Notes: generated by a model not told the origin, from the sequence alone. 64,000 nt of DNA from HyVt-477 sp965224605 (GCA_965224605.1 CBDCZP010000001.1:372001-436000), one strand, 5' to 3'. Numbered from the stretch's first letter, positions 1 to 8,514 are shown. Numbers and translations are program-made.

Positions 1-151
1 TCCCTTTGTAGTTTCAAAGGAAGGGAATAAGTATTTTAAAGGATCGCATGTAGGTAGTGGATATTATATTGAGTCTATAAACGACGACCATATATTGCTA
101 AATAATAATAACATTGTATTTCCAGTATATTTTGGACGGGAAAAGGAATAA
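1..151 (+). CDS. sctD: SctD (YscD-like) C-terminal fragment, cut by window edge
   Basis: An open frame enters from the left edge (frame starting at base 2) and stops at TAA 149-151, giving the last 49 residues of a protein that begins outside the window. The fragment is a Gly/Asn-rich beta-type stretch ending in FGREKE. The sequence alone is too short for a firm family call. The assignment rests on position: it lies directly upstream of an sctE-like gene in a run that follows the Yersinia order D-E-F-G-(H)-I-J-K-L. SctD is the inner-membrane ring protein of the type III basal body, and the part seen here would be its periplasmic C-terminus. It could be another protein if the operon is rearranged upstream. 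Confidence 0.5.
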   Translation, partial: PFVVSKEGNKYFKGSHVGSGYYIESINDDHILLNNNNIVFPVYFGREKE

Positions 152-156
152 TAAAA

Positions 157-354
157 GTGATGCTAGATATCGAAAGTAATCTGAAAGATGATGACACAGG
201 GGCATATAAAAAAGAACTATTAGGTAAGTTTAGTTCTTTTGAAATGGAAGTTAGAAGTGAATTGAATAAAGGACTTGCTCCAGATGAATATGAAAACTTG
301 AGCACGCTATTACAAGCTGTTGAAGCAAGTATTTCAGTCGTTGAGAAGTACTAA
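157..354 (+). CDS. sctE: Type III secretion needle co-chaperone, SctE/YscE-like
   Basis: A 65-residue acidic, all-helical protein with no membrane segment. Size, helical pattern and the phrase LAPDEYENLSTLLQAVEASISVVE resemble the YscE/PscE/SsaE family, which pairs with SctG to hold the needle subunit soluble in the cytoplasm. It starts 5 bases after the upstream stop. An AAGGA box at 143-147 lies 9 bases before GTG 157; the ATG at 160 is an equally possible start. The small gene that follows and the TPR gene at 1063 fit the E-F-G set of Ysc systems. Such small proteins diverge quickly, so position carries much of the weight. Confidence 0.65.
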   Translation: MMLDIESNLKDDDTGAYKKELLGKFSSFEMEVRSELNKGLAPDEYENLSTLLQAVEASISVVEKY

Positions 355-426
355 TATTTAAAGAATTATTGTACGATTTTGTACGATGAAATTTGTTTAA
401 GATAGTTAATTAAGCAAATTAAATGT

Positions 427-462
427 AAACACAACATGTTAATTTCTTATTTCTTTGTGTTT
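427..462. promoter_or_regulatory. Inverted repeat upstream of the needle/pilin-like gene
   Basis: AAACACAA at 427-434 is matched by its reverse complement TTGTGTTT at 455-462, with 20 bases between. It sits in the 167-base gap before the 522 gene, where a strongly expressed secretion subunit could have its own control. The direct repeat TTGTACGAT lies just upstream (around 367-386). No convincing -35/-10 pair was found, so an operator role is only a guess. Confidence 0.25.
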
Positions 463-521
463 GATGATTTGATGAGTAGTCGTCAGGAAATATTTTTAGA
501 TAGAACTTAGGAGAATTTACA

Positions 522-761
522 ATGGATGGTACAAATTTATCTGTTCCTGCTGGTGCTGGAGCTTCAGGTGGTGTTTCGGACCTTCAGGGTTTGTTAGCGC
601 AACAAAAGAGTCAGATGGAAGCCACAATGGCCTACCAAAGCGAATCAGCTAAAATGAATATGGAATTTCAGATGCATAAAGCTGCGACAGACCGACTAAA
701 TGCCATGGCTGAAGCTATTGGCAATACTGCCCAGCAAACATCACAACAATTAGCTAACTAA
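522..761 (+). CDS. Small secreted T3SS subunit, candidate needle/pilin (SctF position)
   Basis: A 79-residue protein with a Gly/Ala/Ser-rich N-terminus (about 1-22), then a single Gln/Met/Ala-rich amphipathic helical region to the end. It has no signal peptide, no cysteine and no tryptophan. A good ribosome site (TAGGAGAA, 508-515) precedes ATG 522. It occupies the sctF slot between co-chaperones sctE and sctG and has the size of needle subunits, but does not resemble YscF/PrgI, which carry a central Trp-containing turn. Its composition is more like Hrp-pilin or NopA/HrpE-type subunits of plant and rhizobial systems. A strong hairpin follows the gene, fitting a subunit needed in many copies. 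I infer a needle or pilus subunit; it could also be another small secreted protein. Confidence 0.5.
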   Translation: MDGTNLSVPAGAGASGGVSDLQGLLAQQKSQMEATMAYQSESAKMNMEFQMHKAATDRLNAMAEAIGNTAQQTSQQLAN

Positions 762-774
762 TTTAATTAGTTAG
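754..774. repeat. Perfect short palindrome over the stop codon
   Basis: CTAACTAATT and AATTAGTTAG flank a single T and overlap the stop codon of the 522-761 gene. It may form a weak 3' stem that protects the message. It is AT-rich, so chance is possible. Confidence 0.3.
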
Positions 775-942
775 AGAATATCTGAATAAGTCTGGTCAGA
801 TCGTGAGATATAATTCGTCAGGTTCTTGGTGGAGAGTTTAGTAATAGCCGATATAGCTGTTGTCTTTCTAACGAGAACCTATAATTTATAGCTCAGGAAG
901 TGCCTATACTTGATTAGATTTGTCTCAAGTTGTGATTCCAGT

Positions 943-970
943 CCGGGAGGGAGTTTTCCTCCCGGGTTTT
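943..970 (+). terminator. Hairpin terminator/attenuator inside the T3SS operon
   Basis: CCGGGAGG (943-950) pairs perfectly with CCTCCCGG (958-965) around a 7-base loop and is followed by TTTT. The stem is GC-rich in an AT-rich surrounding. It lies between the presumed needle/pilin gene and the TPR chaperone gene, in a 301-base stretch (762-1062) with no other gene. The short T-run suggests partial readthrough. Confidence 0.7.
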
Positions 971-1062
971 AAGTGGATCTTATTGAGGCTATGTTTATCA
1001 TAGTCACTTTGATCTAAAATCCCATATAAAACATAATTATAAAATCAGAGGGTGTAAGTCTT

Positions 1063-1452
1063 ATGGAAATCAGTACTGATATGATCCAATTACTATCTCA
1101 AGTTGGGTATTTAGCTTGCTTCAATGGAGATGTGGATAAAGGACAACTTATCATGAATAGCGTTGAAGCTAACTGTCGTGGACAGTCGGCTGCTCTCGTA
1201 GGGGTCGCTATTTCAAGAATTTATGCGGGACAGTATGAAGATGCAATCCGTATTTTGAAGGAAAATGTACTTACTATTGAACCCGAAAATATGACAGCGA
1301 AATGTTTCTTGGGAATGGCTCTAAGTGAGTCAGGCGATATTAATGAAGCCATTGTTCTGTTTAATGACATTATTGAGAATGGTGGTGAGGATGATAGAAC
1401 GATTGCAAGCTTTTATTTGGCTGAAATGACAGAAACTCAGCAAGCAGTGTAA
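1063..1452 (+). CDS. sctG: TPR chaperone of type III secretion, SctG/YscG-like
   Basis: A 129-residue soluble helical protein made of about three TPR-like helix pairs (for example GQYEDAIRILKE and GDINEAIVLFND, about residues 55-110). YscG/PscG are TPR proteins of this length that grip the needle subunit together with SctE; HrpB1-type proteins have the same architecture. A GAGGGTG ribosome site lies ahead of ATG 1063. Position after the needle-like gene supports SctG. The fold is clear, the exact partner is inferred. Confidence 0.65.
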   Translation: MEISTDMIQLLSQVGYLACFNGDVDKGQLIMNSVEANCRGQSAALVGVAISRIYAGQYEDAIRILKENVLTIEPENMTAKCFLGMALSESGDINEAIVLFNDIIENGGEDDRTIASFYLAEMTETQQAV

Positions 1453-1607
1453 TTAGAATTGTAAAAGAGTAGTCGTAAGGCGAGTAGTGAATATATGTCA
1501 TTGGCACGAGCGAGCGGACAATATAAGTGTGTTGATCAAAGAAATATTATGCGACGTAGCATGCCTAATTGCATGAATAATCAAGTGGTCACATAAAGGA
1601 GTTATTT

Positions 1608-2180
1608 ATGATAGAACAGTTAATTTCTTCACAGGGTGTTCAGGATGCTTTTGTTTCGGATGCATTGAAGCAACAAGGTGCTGCAAACGGCAATGATGTT
1701 ATGCGATTTAATATGGAAATGGCAGAGAATAAGTCAGATTCAGCTACAAAAAACCACATGTTGCAGGATATAAAAGTTGATACTGGACGTATTGATAATA
1801 ATTTACTGTCAATGACAGACTCTACTAATAATTCGACCGTTAGTAACCCTATAGCTAGGCTAGATAGTTCATATCGCGCTATTATGGGACAAATGGATAA
1901 TGTTCCTCAATTCGATAAATTTCTTGAAATGAGGCAGAAGGATAAAGCTCCCGCTGTTCGAACGAATGTACATGACACAAAAGAAATTAGCCCTGCAGAA
2001 GAGGTTAAGCAAATGCTTGATGAAATGCGGGATGTTCGGAAAACGGCAGGCGCCTTTTCAAAAGATATCTCGAGATGGCATATTAAAACTCAAATTTGGT
2101 CAGCAAACATAAAAATATTAACTACGGTAGTGAGTCAGGCTAGCCAAGGTTTTAAAACATTATTTAGATCTGCTGGTTAA
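1608..2180 (+). CDS. sctI: Type III secretion inner rod protein SctI
   Basis: A 190-residue soluble protein. The C-terminal 35 residues, with TQIWSANIKILTTVVSQAS followed by a short basic end, match the conserved amphipathic helix that defines YscI/PrgJ/HrpB2 rod proteins. The N-terminal two thirds are polar and low in complexity. It is longer than YscI (about 115 residues), so the N-terminal part is extended. AAGGAG precedes ATG 1608. It lies directly before sctJ as in Ysc operons, with the yscH/yopR slot empty. The rod forms the channel through the basal body below the needle. Confidence 0.7.
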   Translation: MIEQLISSQGVQDAFVSDALKQQGAANGNDVMRFNMEMAENKSDSATKNHMLQDIKVDTGRIDNNLLSMTDSTNNSTVSNPIARLDSSYRAIMGQMDNVPQFDKFLEMRQKDKAPAVRTNVHDTKEISPAEEVKQMLDEMRDVRKTAGAFSKDISRWHIKTQIWSANIKILTTVVSQASQGFKTLFRSAG

Positions 2181-2445
2181 TGCCAGTCTGTAGACTTATT
2201 GTTCTCCCATTATAATGACCGTAAGCGATATTAAGCATTAATAACTTAAAAAATAAGCGGGTTTTCAGAGCAACATTTCGAGAATATACAAAATAGTCGT
2301 TATTATGATTAATGGATAACGACAGGGCTCTATAGAAATAGATGAAATAGAATAATTCCCGCACTAAATCTGTTTTATTATTTTAATAAATAACAGAAAT
2401 AAAGTGACTAATTATAGATAAAATATCTAACACTCAATACAGAAT

Positions 2446-3042
2446 ATGAATAAATATAATAAAACAAAAATTGTATTAATACTTTGCACCGTCTTTTTAA
2501 CTTCATCATGTCAAATGGAGTTGTATAACGGTTTATCTGAAAGTGATGTAAATGAAATGCTAGCTCTTATGCTTAGCAATGATATTCAATCGCAAAAAAT
2601 TAAAGATAAGAAAGGTGGTTCTTACTCACTGACTGTTGATGATTCTCTGATCCCTGAGTCAGTACGGCTTCTGAAAGAATATGGCTATCCAAAAGAAAAG
2701 ATTGCCAGTATAAAAGATCTTTTTAAAAAAGAAGGATTAGTTTCTTCTCCTATGGAAGAACGTGTTCGCTATATTTATGCGTTATCACAGAGTGTTCAAG
2801 AGACACTAACGAAAATAGATGGTGTGATTGTTGCGCGAGTTCACATTGTTCTGCCAGAGAACAATCCTTATATTGATAAATTTAGCCCTTCCTCTGCCTC
2901 TGTGTTTATTAAATATCATCCTAATACCAATTTATCGGACATCAAGTCAGAGATTAAGTTGATCGTTGAAAAAAGTATTGAAGGGTTAACTTACGATAAG
3001 GTATCCGTAGTCATGTTACCTGCACAGATTAATAGAAGGTAA
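2446..3042 (+). CDS. sctJ: Type III secretion inner-membrane ring lipoprotein SctJ
   Basis: A 198-residue precursor with a lipoprotein signal: basic N-terminus, hydrophobic core, and lipobox TSSC with Cys22 as the lipidated residue. The mature part carries both ring-building domains of YscJ/PrgK/FliF type: LYNGLSESDVNEMLALM (about 26-42) and the later ARVHIVLPE stretch (about 130-138) with the following SASVFIKYHP. Usual SctJ proteins are about 240-270 residues with a C-terminal membrane helix. Here the protein stops right after the second domain (about residue 198), so that helix is missing. It is followed 2 bases later by sctK. Confidence 0.88.
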   Translation: MNKYNKTKIVLILCTVFLTSSCQMELYNGLSESDVNEMLALMLSNDIQSQKIKDKKGGSYSLTVDDSLIPESVRLLKEYGYPKEKIASIKDLFKKEGLVSSPMEERVRYIYALSQSVQETLTKIDGVIVARVHIVLPENNPYIDKFSPSSASVFIKYHPNTNLSDIKSEIKLIVEKSIEGLTYDKVSVVMLPAQINRR

Positions 3043-3044
3043 GT

Positions 3045-3746
3045 GTGATCACGGCTATGACTAATCCAGCAAACACGTTAGAAAAAGAGGGTATCCCATA
3101 TCCTGTGTGGGAGTTTAATTATAAACCTGAGCGTTTTGTTCATCAGTCCTGGGTGTCGAATTTACCCAATGCTGATTTGTTACAAAAGTTGATTAATGAG
3201 GATAGTAGCCAGAAATCGACACGACTATCACATCACTTAATGTCTCAGCTTGGGTTCAATGGTAAATTTTATTTCGATTTTTCTGACCCGATTACCAAGC
3301 TGGCTCTCTGGCAAGCTAATGATCTCCAAAGGCTGGTTTATCACGTAGGAATTTTGTTTTACTTCGATGATATTAGACATAAGATTGCGAGGGATGAAGT
3401 AAGAAAATATAGATCTGAACTAGGCAGTGACCTATATAACTTTGCACTGGTCAGAGCCCCAAAATTAAAAAAGAAACAGCTTAAACAGGTTGCTTTGCCG
3501 TCATCTATGCCCATTAAGCAAAAGGTCTTAGTGGCGGGTTTAATTTCATTGTTTACTGCAATGAAGGGTTATCCGGTGCCGTTGCTTAAACGACTTGTCG
3601 TCAAGTTGCCTCGTAAGTGGTTCGACGCTTATGTTCATTATTCTAAGCACAATAAAATACCGGGTGGAAATTCCGGCAATATGGCCATTGTGGAGATAAT
3701 AATGAATGAGTTGAAAGTAGAGAAAGAAAGGGAGAACGGTCGCTAA
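3045..3746 (+). CDS. sctK: Type III secretion sorting-platform protein SctK
   Basis: A 233-residue cytoplasmic protein with no membrane segments. The N-terminal WEFNYKPERFVHQSW motif (about 23-37) and the helical remainder fit the YscK/PscK family, which links the ring to the C-ring-like sorting platform. Start GTG 3045 lies 5 bases after an AGAAGGT box and 2 bases after the sctJ stop; ATG 3057 is the alternative. Order J-K-L is exactly that of Ysc operons. Confidence 0.78.
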   Translation: MITAMTNPANTLEKEGIPYPVWEFNYKPERFVHQSWVSNLPNADLLQKLINEDSSQKSTRLSHHLMSQLGFNGKFYFDFSDPITKLALWQANDLQRLVYHVGILFYFDDIRHKIARDEVRKYRSELGSDLYNFALVRAPKLKKKQLKQVALPSSMPIKQKVLVAGLISLFTAMKGYPVPLLKRLVVKLPRKWFDAYVHYSKHNKIPGGNSGNMAIVEIIMNELKVEKERENGR

Positions 3747-4382
3747 ATGGCATCAAATTTTATTCAACTAGACAATCTTGCTCCAAGGGTGAAACCAGGG
3801 GTAAAGGTCATTAAATCTGCAGAATATATACAATATAAATCTGCAAAAGAATTGTGGCAGAAATCTCAAGAAGATTTAAAGAAAAATAAAGCTGAGGCTG
3901 AAGAGTTAAAACTCAAATCTATCGAAAGTGGCTTAAATAAAGGTGCCGAAGAAGCTAAAGCTAGAATGGCAAGTCAGATGTTGAATTCAGCTTCATCATT
4001 GATGTCACAACTGTCTAATATTGAGAAGGATTTAACTCAGGTTGTACTTTCAGCGGTTCGTAAAATCATCAGTGATTACGATAATGAAAAATTAGTGCTT
4101 GAAGCGGTAAAAAAAGGCTTACAACCTGTGTATAACAGCCAACGAGTCGCTATTCGTGTCAATCCCGAATCAATACCTTTTCTATCATCTCAATTAGATA
4201 ATTTAAAACATGAAATTGATTTTTTGGAAATTCTTCCCGATTCACAATTAAAAGCTACCGATTGTGTTATTGAGTCTGATATTGGTATTGTGGATGCGAG
4301 CATTGATTCTCAACTTCGAGCGATTGAGGATGCAGTTAAAAGTAAAATTGCAGGTTCCTTGAAGAAAGATAAACAAAAATGA
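3747..4382 (+). CDS. sctL: Type III secretion ATPase stator SctL (FliH/YscL family)
   Basis: A 211-residue protein starting at the base after the sctK stop. Residues about 30-95 are a charged coiled coil rich in Lys/Glu/Ala, followed by a globular alpha/beta C-terminus containing CVIESDIGIVDASIDSQLRAI (about 175-195), a hallmark of YscL/FliH. SctL ties the ATPase SctN to the sorting platform. The ATPase and export-apparatus genes are not in the window, so they must lie elsewhere, perhaps upstream of base 1. Confidence 0.85.
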   Translation: MASNFIQLDNLAPRVKPGVKVIKSAEYIQYKSAKELWQKSQEDLKKNKAEAEELKLKSIESGLNKGAEEAKARMASQMLNSASSLMSQLSNIEKDLTQVVLSAVRKIISDYDNEKLVLEAVKKGLQPVYNSQRVAIRVNPESIPFLSSQLDNLKHEIDFLEILPDSQLKATDCVIESDIGIVDASIDSQLRAIEDAVKSKIAGSLKKDKQK

Positions 4383-5341
4383 GTGCCTCTATAGCGGATA
4401 AAACAGATTTGAGGAAAATTTCGAATGTCGCTGAGCAAGCTGCAATCCGCTGGAATTTGAACAGTCCTATTAAGTTTATCAGGCAATCAGAAAATTTCGT
4501 CTATGAAATTGATGGCCATATTCTGCGTATTACGGAGAATAGTCACCGTACTGCTATGCAATTGAATGCCGAGTTAGATTTCATTGCGACACTGTTTGAT
4601 AAAGGTGTTTCTGTTGCCACACCCCATCTCTCATCTAATGGTTTGCATATTGAGACAATAGAGGGTTTACATATATCTGTCTTTAAAAAAGCAAGCGGAG
4701 TAGTGAAGTCTGTAGATAAGGCCTTTTCATCATTGGAAGTGGTACGAAATCTTGGGCGCGAACTCGGTAAAATCCATACAGTATCTGCCGATTATATTCC
4801 GCGTGAATATAAACGACATCATTCGACAGACATCAATTATCACAAAGAAGGTTTAAAGTTTATATCGGCTGATGACCCTGTGGCTGTTGAGGAGTTTCAG
4901 AAGGCCATGCGTTGGGTAGAGTCATTACCTAAGCATTCTGATAGGTATGGTTTGCTTCATATGGATGCCCACCCTGGAAACTTCGCTATTGATGATAACA
5001 ATCATATTACGTTGTTTGATTTCGATGACTGTGCTTATAATTTCTATGCATATGACCTAGCCACTCCTTTAAGCCGCTTGAACTTTAGTAACTTTTCAAA
5101 GACAGAAAAGCAGGATGTCTGTGGCGCTTTATTGGAGGGATATGTCGAAGAACACGCCCTCCCAAATGAGTGGTTAACTTTGCTTGATGGTTTCATCCGT
5201 TTTCGGTTTATTGAGCTATTTGCATGGCGCTGTATGATGTTTGGTGTTCCACATAATGATGCAGGGCACGAAATAGGTTTCTCTTCTTTTTATAAGTTAA
5301 ATGAAGACTTTTCAAAGCCCTACCCAAGTCTTTCAGTCTAG
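4379..5341 (+). CDS. APH-fold phosphotransferase coupled to sctL
   Basis: A 320-residue soluble protein of the aminoglycoside/choline/homoserine kinase fold. The catalytic loop H194-x-D196 with N201 (in HMDAHPGNF) and the metal-binding D214/D216 (in LFDFDDC) are intact, and the N-lobe has the usual beta-rich ATP site. It looks like an active small-molecule or protein kinase of the SrkA/APH type. Its ATG overlaps the sctL stop in an ATGA junction, so translation is coupled to the secretion operon. The substrate is unknown. A kinase is not a standard part of type III operons. The operon appears to end here. Confidence 0.7.
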   Translation: MSASIADKTDLRKISNVAEQAAIRWNLNSPIKFIRQSENFVYEIDGHILRITENSHRTAMQLNAELDFIATLFDKGVSVATPHLSSNGLHIETIEGLHISVFKKASGVVKSVDKAFSSLEVVRNLGRELGKIHTVSADYIPREYKRHHSTDINYHKEGLKFISADDPVAVEEFQKAMRWVESLPKHSDRYGLLHMDAHPGNFAIDDNNHITLFDFDDCAYNFYAYDLATPLSRLNFSNFSKTEKQDVCGALLEGYVEEHALPNEWLTLLDGFIRFRFIELFAWRCMMFGVPHNDAGHEIGFSSFYKLNEDFSKPYPSLSV

Positions 5342-5384
5342 AACTTTATAGTTTAGGCGCCTCTATAAATTAGAATCTTGTTCG

Positions 5385-5526
5385 AAGACAAGGCGGGATG
5401 GGTTTGAGACTCGCAGTGCATATGGAACACATGAGGATCGAAAATTCATCCAACGCAGTAAATCGGAGAAAAAGGTTGCTATGCCCTTTTGGGTGCAATT
5501 AATAGCGATGCCTTTTAGCAACCTTT
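5385..5526. repeat. Structured intergenic repeat-like stretch with inverted repeat
   Basis: The convergent gap between the phosphotransferase and the lipoprotein gene. AAAGGTTGCTA at 5471-5481 is the reverse complement of TAGCAACCTTT at 5516-5526, and the right arm covers the last codons of the minus-strand gene. The preceding 70 bases (TTCGAAGACAAGG and following) look like a dispersed palindromic intergenic repeat, judged by style only. It may serve as a bidirectional transcription end. Confidence 0.35.
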
Positions 5527-7839
5527 ACTATTCCACCAACATTCACCTACTCGTTCTTGAAAAAGCATGACTGCATCATACTTGGGCGATTCTGAACGTG
5601 GTTTATTGAGATGTTCCTTGATCCCCCAGTTTCCAAACTGATAAAAAGTTTGTGGCAAGGTATAAAGAACAAATAAGGCAGCACGACGACCTTCTTGTGA
5701 TTTCCAGCCAGATAATAAACGGGTGTAGCGTTCTTTCATTCGGCTGTCTTGATTTGCTCCTTTGAATAGGTCACGTAACCTTTGTTTTTCTGTGGCGGGT
5801 AAGCTGCCCATACTGCCTAAGATGGTTAGATGCTGCCCTCCTTCATAAGCGAGCAGATCAACACCATGATCATTGGCGATATCCGCTTGAAGACTAATTT
5901 TTTCGAGAGTGGCTTCAAGTGCGGATGGGTCTGTTGGGAAGGGTTGATCAATGATATCGAATATATCGTTAACGGTAGTTATTTCAGAGAGGACTTTAGG
6001 TGCATTAGAACAAGAGCCAGTATGATCAACACAACCAAAGAAATAAGGTGCCATTGCTAATGCATCCACTTTATTGTTATTAGTTGCATTATTATATTCC
6101 AGAACTTTCTCAGATAACACTCTGTCTCCCTGGCTTGTTCCCATAACACGTATTAATTGACTGGTTCCTCCAAATCTTGCTGACCATATATCAAATATTT
6201 CGACGGCACGTTTTGAATAGAAACGTAGTCGTGCAAAGTAACTTTCATCGCGGTTAGTGCCGTTAAAGACGACTGGAATATTATTTCCCAAGCCTTCTTC
6301 AAGCCCTTTAGTTTCCATATAATGAAAACCAAGAAAACCTGAATTCCAGATTTCATTCGAATATTCAATATAGATTTTTCGATCTGCATGTAGAGTATTA
6401 AAAACCGTTTCAGCAAACTTGCTTACAAAGTTATCATCCACTGAATGTGGCATGTTGAACCAGGGGTCGGCTCCGGTTTGATTAGCCAGCTCCACCAATA
6501 CTTCTACCGGAACGCCTTTATGTCGCAGGTGACTGGTGCGTGATGAGCCTCCCCAAGCCGCGTCATTCATAGTTGCCCGGTCATCCCAAAGAGTGGGCGC
6601 TTTAACACAATCGACGTCAATGATGCCGTTGTTATCAGAGCAAAAGACTCTTCCCGGACTGGCTTCCATAAAATTCATCATCCTGATGACCTTGAAATCC
6701 TTCAAAAAAGACACGTAATCGGGATTAAAGATAATGCTGTTACGACTATTAGTTAAACGGTCAACAAAAGAAACATAGCTAGTATTTGCCGGGCAATCAG
6801 TTTGTGAAGTGACCCTGATAAAGGGATTGAATCTATTGCTTGAATCTTGGCAACTACCCCCGGGCATAATAATACGAATATTTCTAACATAATTACCGGG
6901 AGTGATGTCCCTTATGACAACATTGAGTGCGTTGGATTCAGGGTTGTCAGATTCAATTAAATTAAGATCAAAGGTAAAACCCTGATTGTTGCTCAAATTG
7001 CTGACATTGGCTATTGGTCCACTGAGTTGAACGGTACCGGTTCCATCATAGATTAAAGTGTAAGTTCCTGATGGAATAGCCTCTTTAACGGTTCCTTGTA
7101 GGAGTTTTGTTCTGGCGAAATCACGAGAGGGATCGAATTCAGTAGGCCAACCATTACTATCAAGTACAACATTACCTGATAATTCTGCGAAAGGTCGCGC
7201 TGTTCGGAATAGATCGACAAAAGCTATCGGTTGTCCAACAGTATCTGCTTCACCTTGCGGGGCTTCGGTATTGATGCCTAATGAGGGTGTGAACAAAGCG
7301 CTAGGTTGACGACCTAACGCTTTATATAATTGTTTATTAAATTCAGCTTCGGAGACTGAGGGGGAGACCGTTTCTGCACTTGAAACTAGCCTGATACCGT
7401 TAGCGGGATTATTATCATCATCGAAATTTAACAATAATAAAGCAAGTTGATTGGCGAGGGTGGCATTTCCATTGGCGAGATCATTAATGCTTACAATGTC
7501 TTTTCCCAATACAGTGTAATTCTTGCCCGCAAGAGTAAAAGTGACTGGCTGACCTTGCTGGTATTCAAATTCCCCCTTGTTATTGGTATTTTTATTTCCA
7601 CTATATGCTATATCGGTGATTGCAATGGATGAACCTTGATAAGTGAAAATTAATTTCCCCATCTTGGTCTGAAGGGTTCCGCCATTGTTGTTGCCACCGC
7701 CATTAGTATTGCCACTTCCATTTCCATTGCCATCTCCACAAGAGCTGAGAAAGAGAACAGACAAGGCACCCATAAAAAGAGCGAGTAACAGGGTGGTCAT
7801 ATTGTTTTTATTCATAATGTTATTAGAATGCAGCGTCAT
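5515..7839 (-). CDS. Lipoprotein with GH-A-clan-like glycosidase domain
   Basis: A 774-residue precursor when started at the ATG at 7837-7839, with weak AAGAG box upstream; the frame stays open to 7938 and another ATG lies at 7815. It has a lipoprotein signal ending in LSSC, then a Gly/Asn-rich linker. A small beta domain follows, of the type that starts GKLIFTYQG and contains FDDDNNPANGI. The C-terminal ~400 residues look like a TIM-barrel glycoside hydrolase: EYSNEIWNSG has the Asn-Glu pair used as acid/base in clan GH-A (Glu496), and LLAYEGG (Glu666) could be the nucleophile. NEIWN-type motifs occur in poorly studied cellulose-binding-domain proteins. I infer a surface polysaccharide-degrading or -binding protein; substrate unknown. 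No partner gene is adjacent. Confidence 0.65.
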   Translation of the reverse strand: MTLHSNNIMNKNNMTTLLLALFMGALSVLFLSSCGDGNGNGSGNTNGGGNNNGGTLQTKMGKLIFTYQGSSIAITDIAYSGNKNTNNKGEFEYQQGQPVTFTLAGKNYTVLGKDIVSINDLANGNATLANQLALLLLNFDDDNNPANGIRLVSSAETVSPSVSEAEFNKQLYKALGRQPSALFTPSLGINTEAPQGEADTVGQPIAFVDLFRTARPFAELSGNVVLDSNGWPTEFDPSRDFARTKLLQGTVKEAIPSGTYTLIYDGTGTVQLSGPIANVSNLSNNQGFTFDLNLIESDNPESNALNVVIRDITPGNYVRNIRIIMPGGSCQDSSNRFNPFIRVTSQTDCPANTSYVSFVDRLTNSRNSIIFNPDYVSFLKDFKVIRMMNFMEASPGRVFCSDNNGIIDVDCVKAPTLWDDRATMNDAAWGGSSRTSHLRHKGVPVEVLVELANQTGADPWFNMPHSVDDNFVSKFAETVFNTLHADRKIYIEYSNEIWNSGFLGFHYMETKGLEEGLGNNIPVVFNGTNRDESYFARLRFYSKRAVEIFDIWSARFGGTSQLIRVMGTSQGDRVLSEKVLEYNNATNNNKVDALAMAPYFFGCVDHTGSCSNAPKVLSEITTVNDIFDIIDQPFPTDPSALEATLEKISLQADIANDHGVDLLAYEGGQHLTILGSMGSLPATEKQRLRDLFKGANQDSRMKERYTRLLSGWKSQEGRRAALFVLYTLPQTFYQFGNWGIKEHLNKPRSESPKYDAVMLFQERVGECWWNSKGC

Positions 7840-7998
7840 GATCGGCGTACTCTTTTTTATTAATGATAATATTGGGATGCTGAAATAAGGTAATAAGTTC
7901 AGTGTCATTGGCGTAATAGTTCGACAGTTACTGAACAACGCATCTATTTATCTGTCTATTCACACAGATAGTAACAATAATTAATCCATGCAGGAAAG

Positions 7999-8403
7999 AT
8001 GATTATGAAATTTAAGTATATAATATTATTGACAGGATTCTTGGCAGAGTTGTTATTTAGCGGCTTCAGTATCGCCGAGGGAGATTCTTTTGAAGGACAC
8101 CACTGGTATTTGGGAAGTGGAACCCCAGATGTTTCAGTAACGGTTGTTGATTCAAAAATTATGGCTAAGGCATGGAGCAACATTCCCTCCATTGAGTTAC
8201 AAACTATCAACACGTTGCTATTGAGCGAACATGCTGACGATTATGTGATGATCAAAGATTACAATTCAGATGGAGTTCTGGATGTCGGTGTCATGAAAGG
8301 TTCTGGGTACGGAGGAAGTAATGCTTGTTATGCAGTTTATGAATATGATGCTCTGGTTTATTCATATAGAAACAAAGCTTCGATGACGGTGTGCCAACCA
8401 TAG
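7999..8403 (+). CDS. Small secreted protein with Ca-binding-like loop
   Basis: A 134-residue protein with an N-terminal Sec signal peptide (about residues 1-27, ending near FSIAEG) and no further membrane segment. KDYNSDGVLDVGVMKGSG (about 92-109) is an EF-hand/VCBS-like acidic loop of the kind seen in XAC2610-related secreted proteins; two cysteines near the C-terminus could form a disulfide. ATG 7999 is used; ATG 8005 has better spacing from AGGAAAG. It is divergent from the glycosidase-like gene, so the two may share the 160-base region between them. Function unknown. Confidence 0.6.
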   Translation: MIMKFKYIILLTGFLAELLFSGFSIAEGDSFEGHHWYLGSGTPDVSVTVVDSKIMAKAWSNIPSIELQTINTLLLSEHADDYVMIKDYNSDGVLDVGVMKGSGYGGSNACYAVYEYDALVYSYRNKASMTVCQP

Positions 8404-8514
8404 TCACATAAACAAAGCCGTCTTATAACCTGTGTTCGGAATGAAGTTGAAAAAGTGATGGGATATTACAAGAATGCACAATTTCTGGTTATATGTAACT
8501 ATTAGATCACTAAT

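Noticed and set aside
6153..6416. Small minus-strand ORF inside the glycosidase-like gene
   Set aside because: Lies in another frame of a long gene with clear motifs; no ribosome site or family features.
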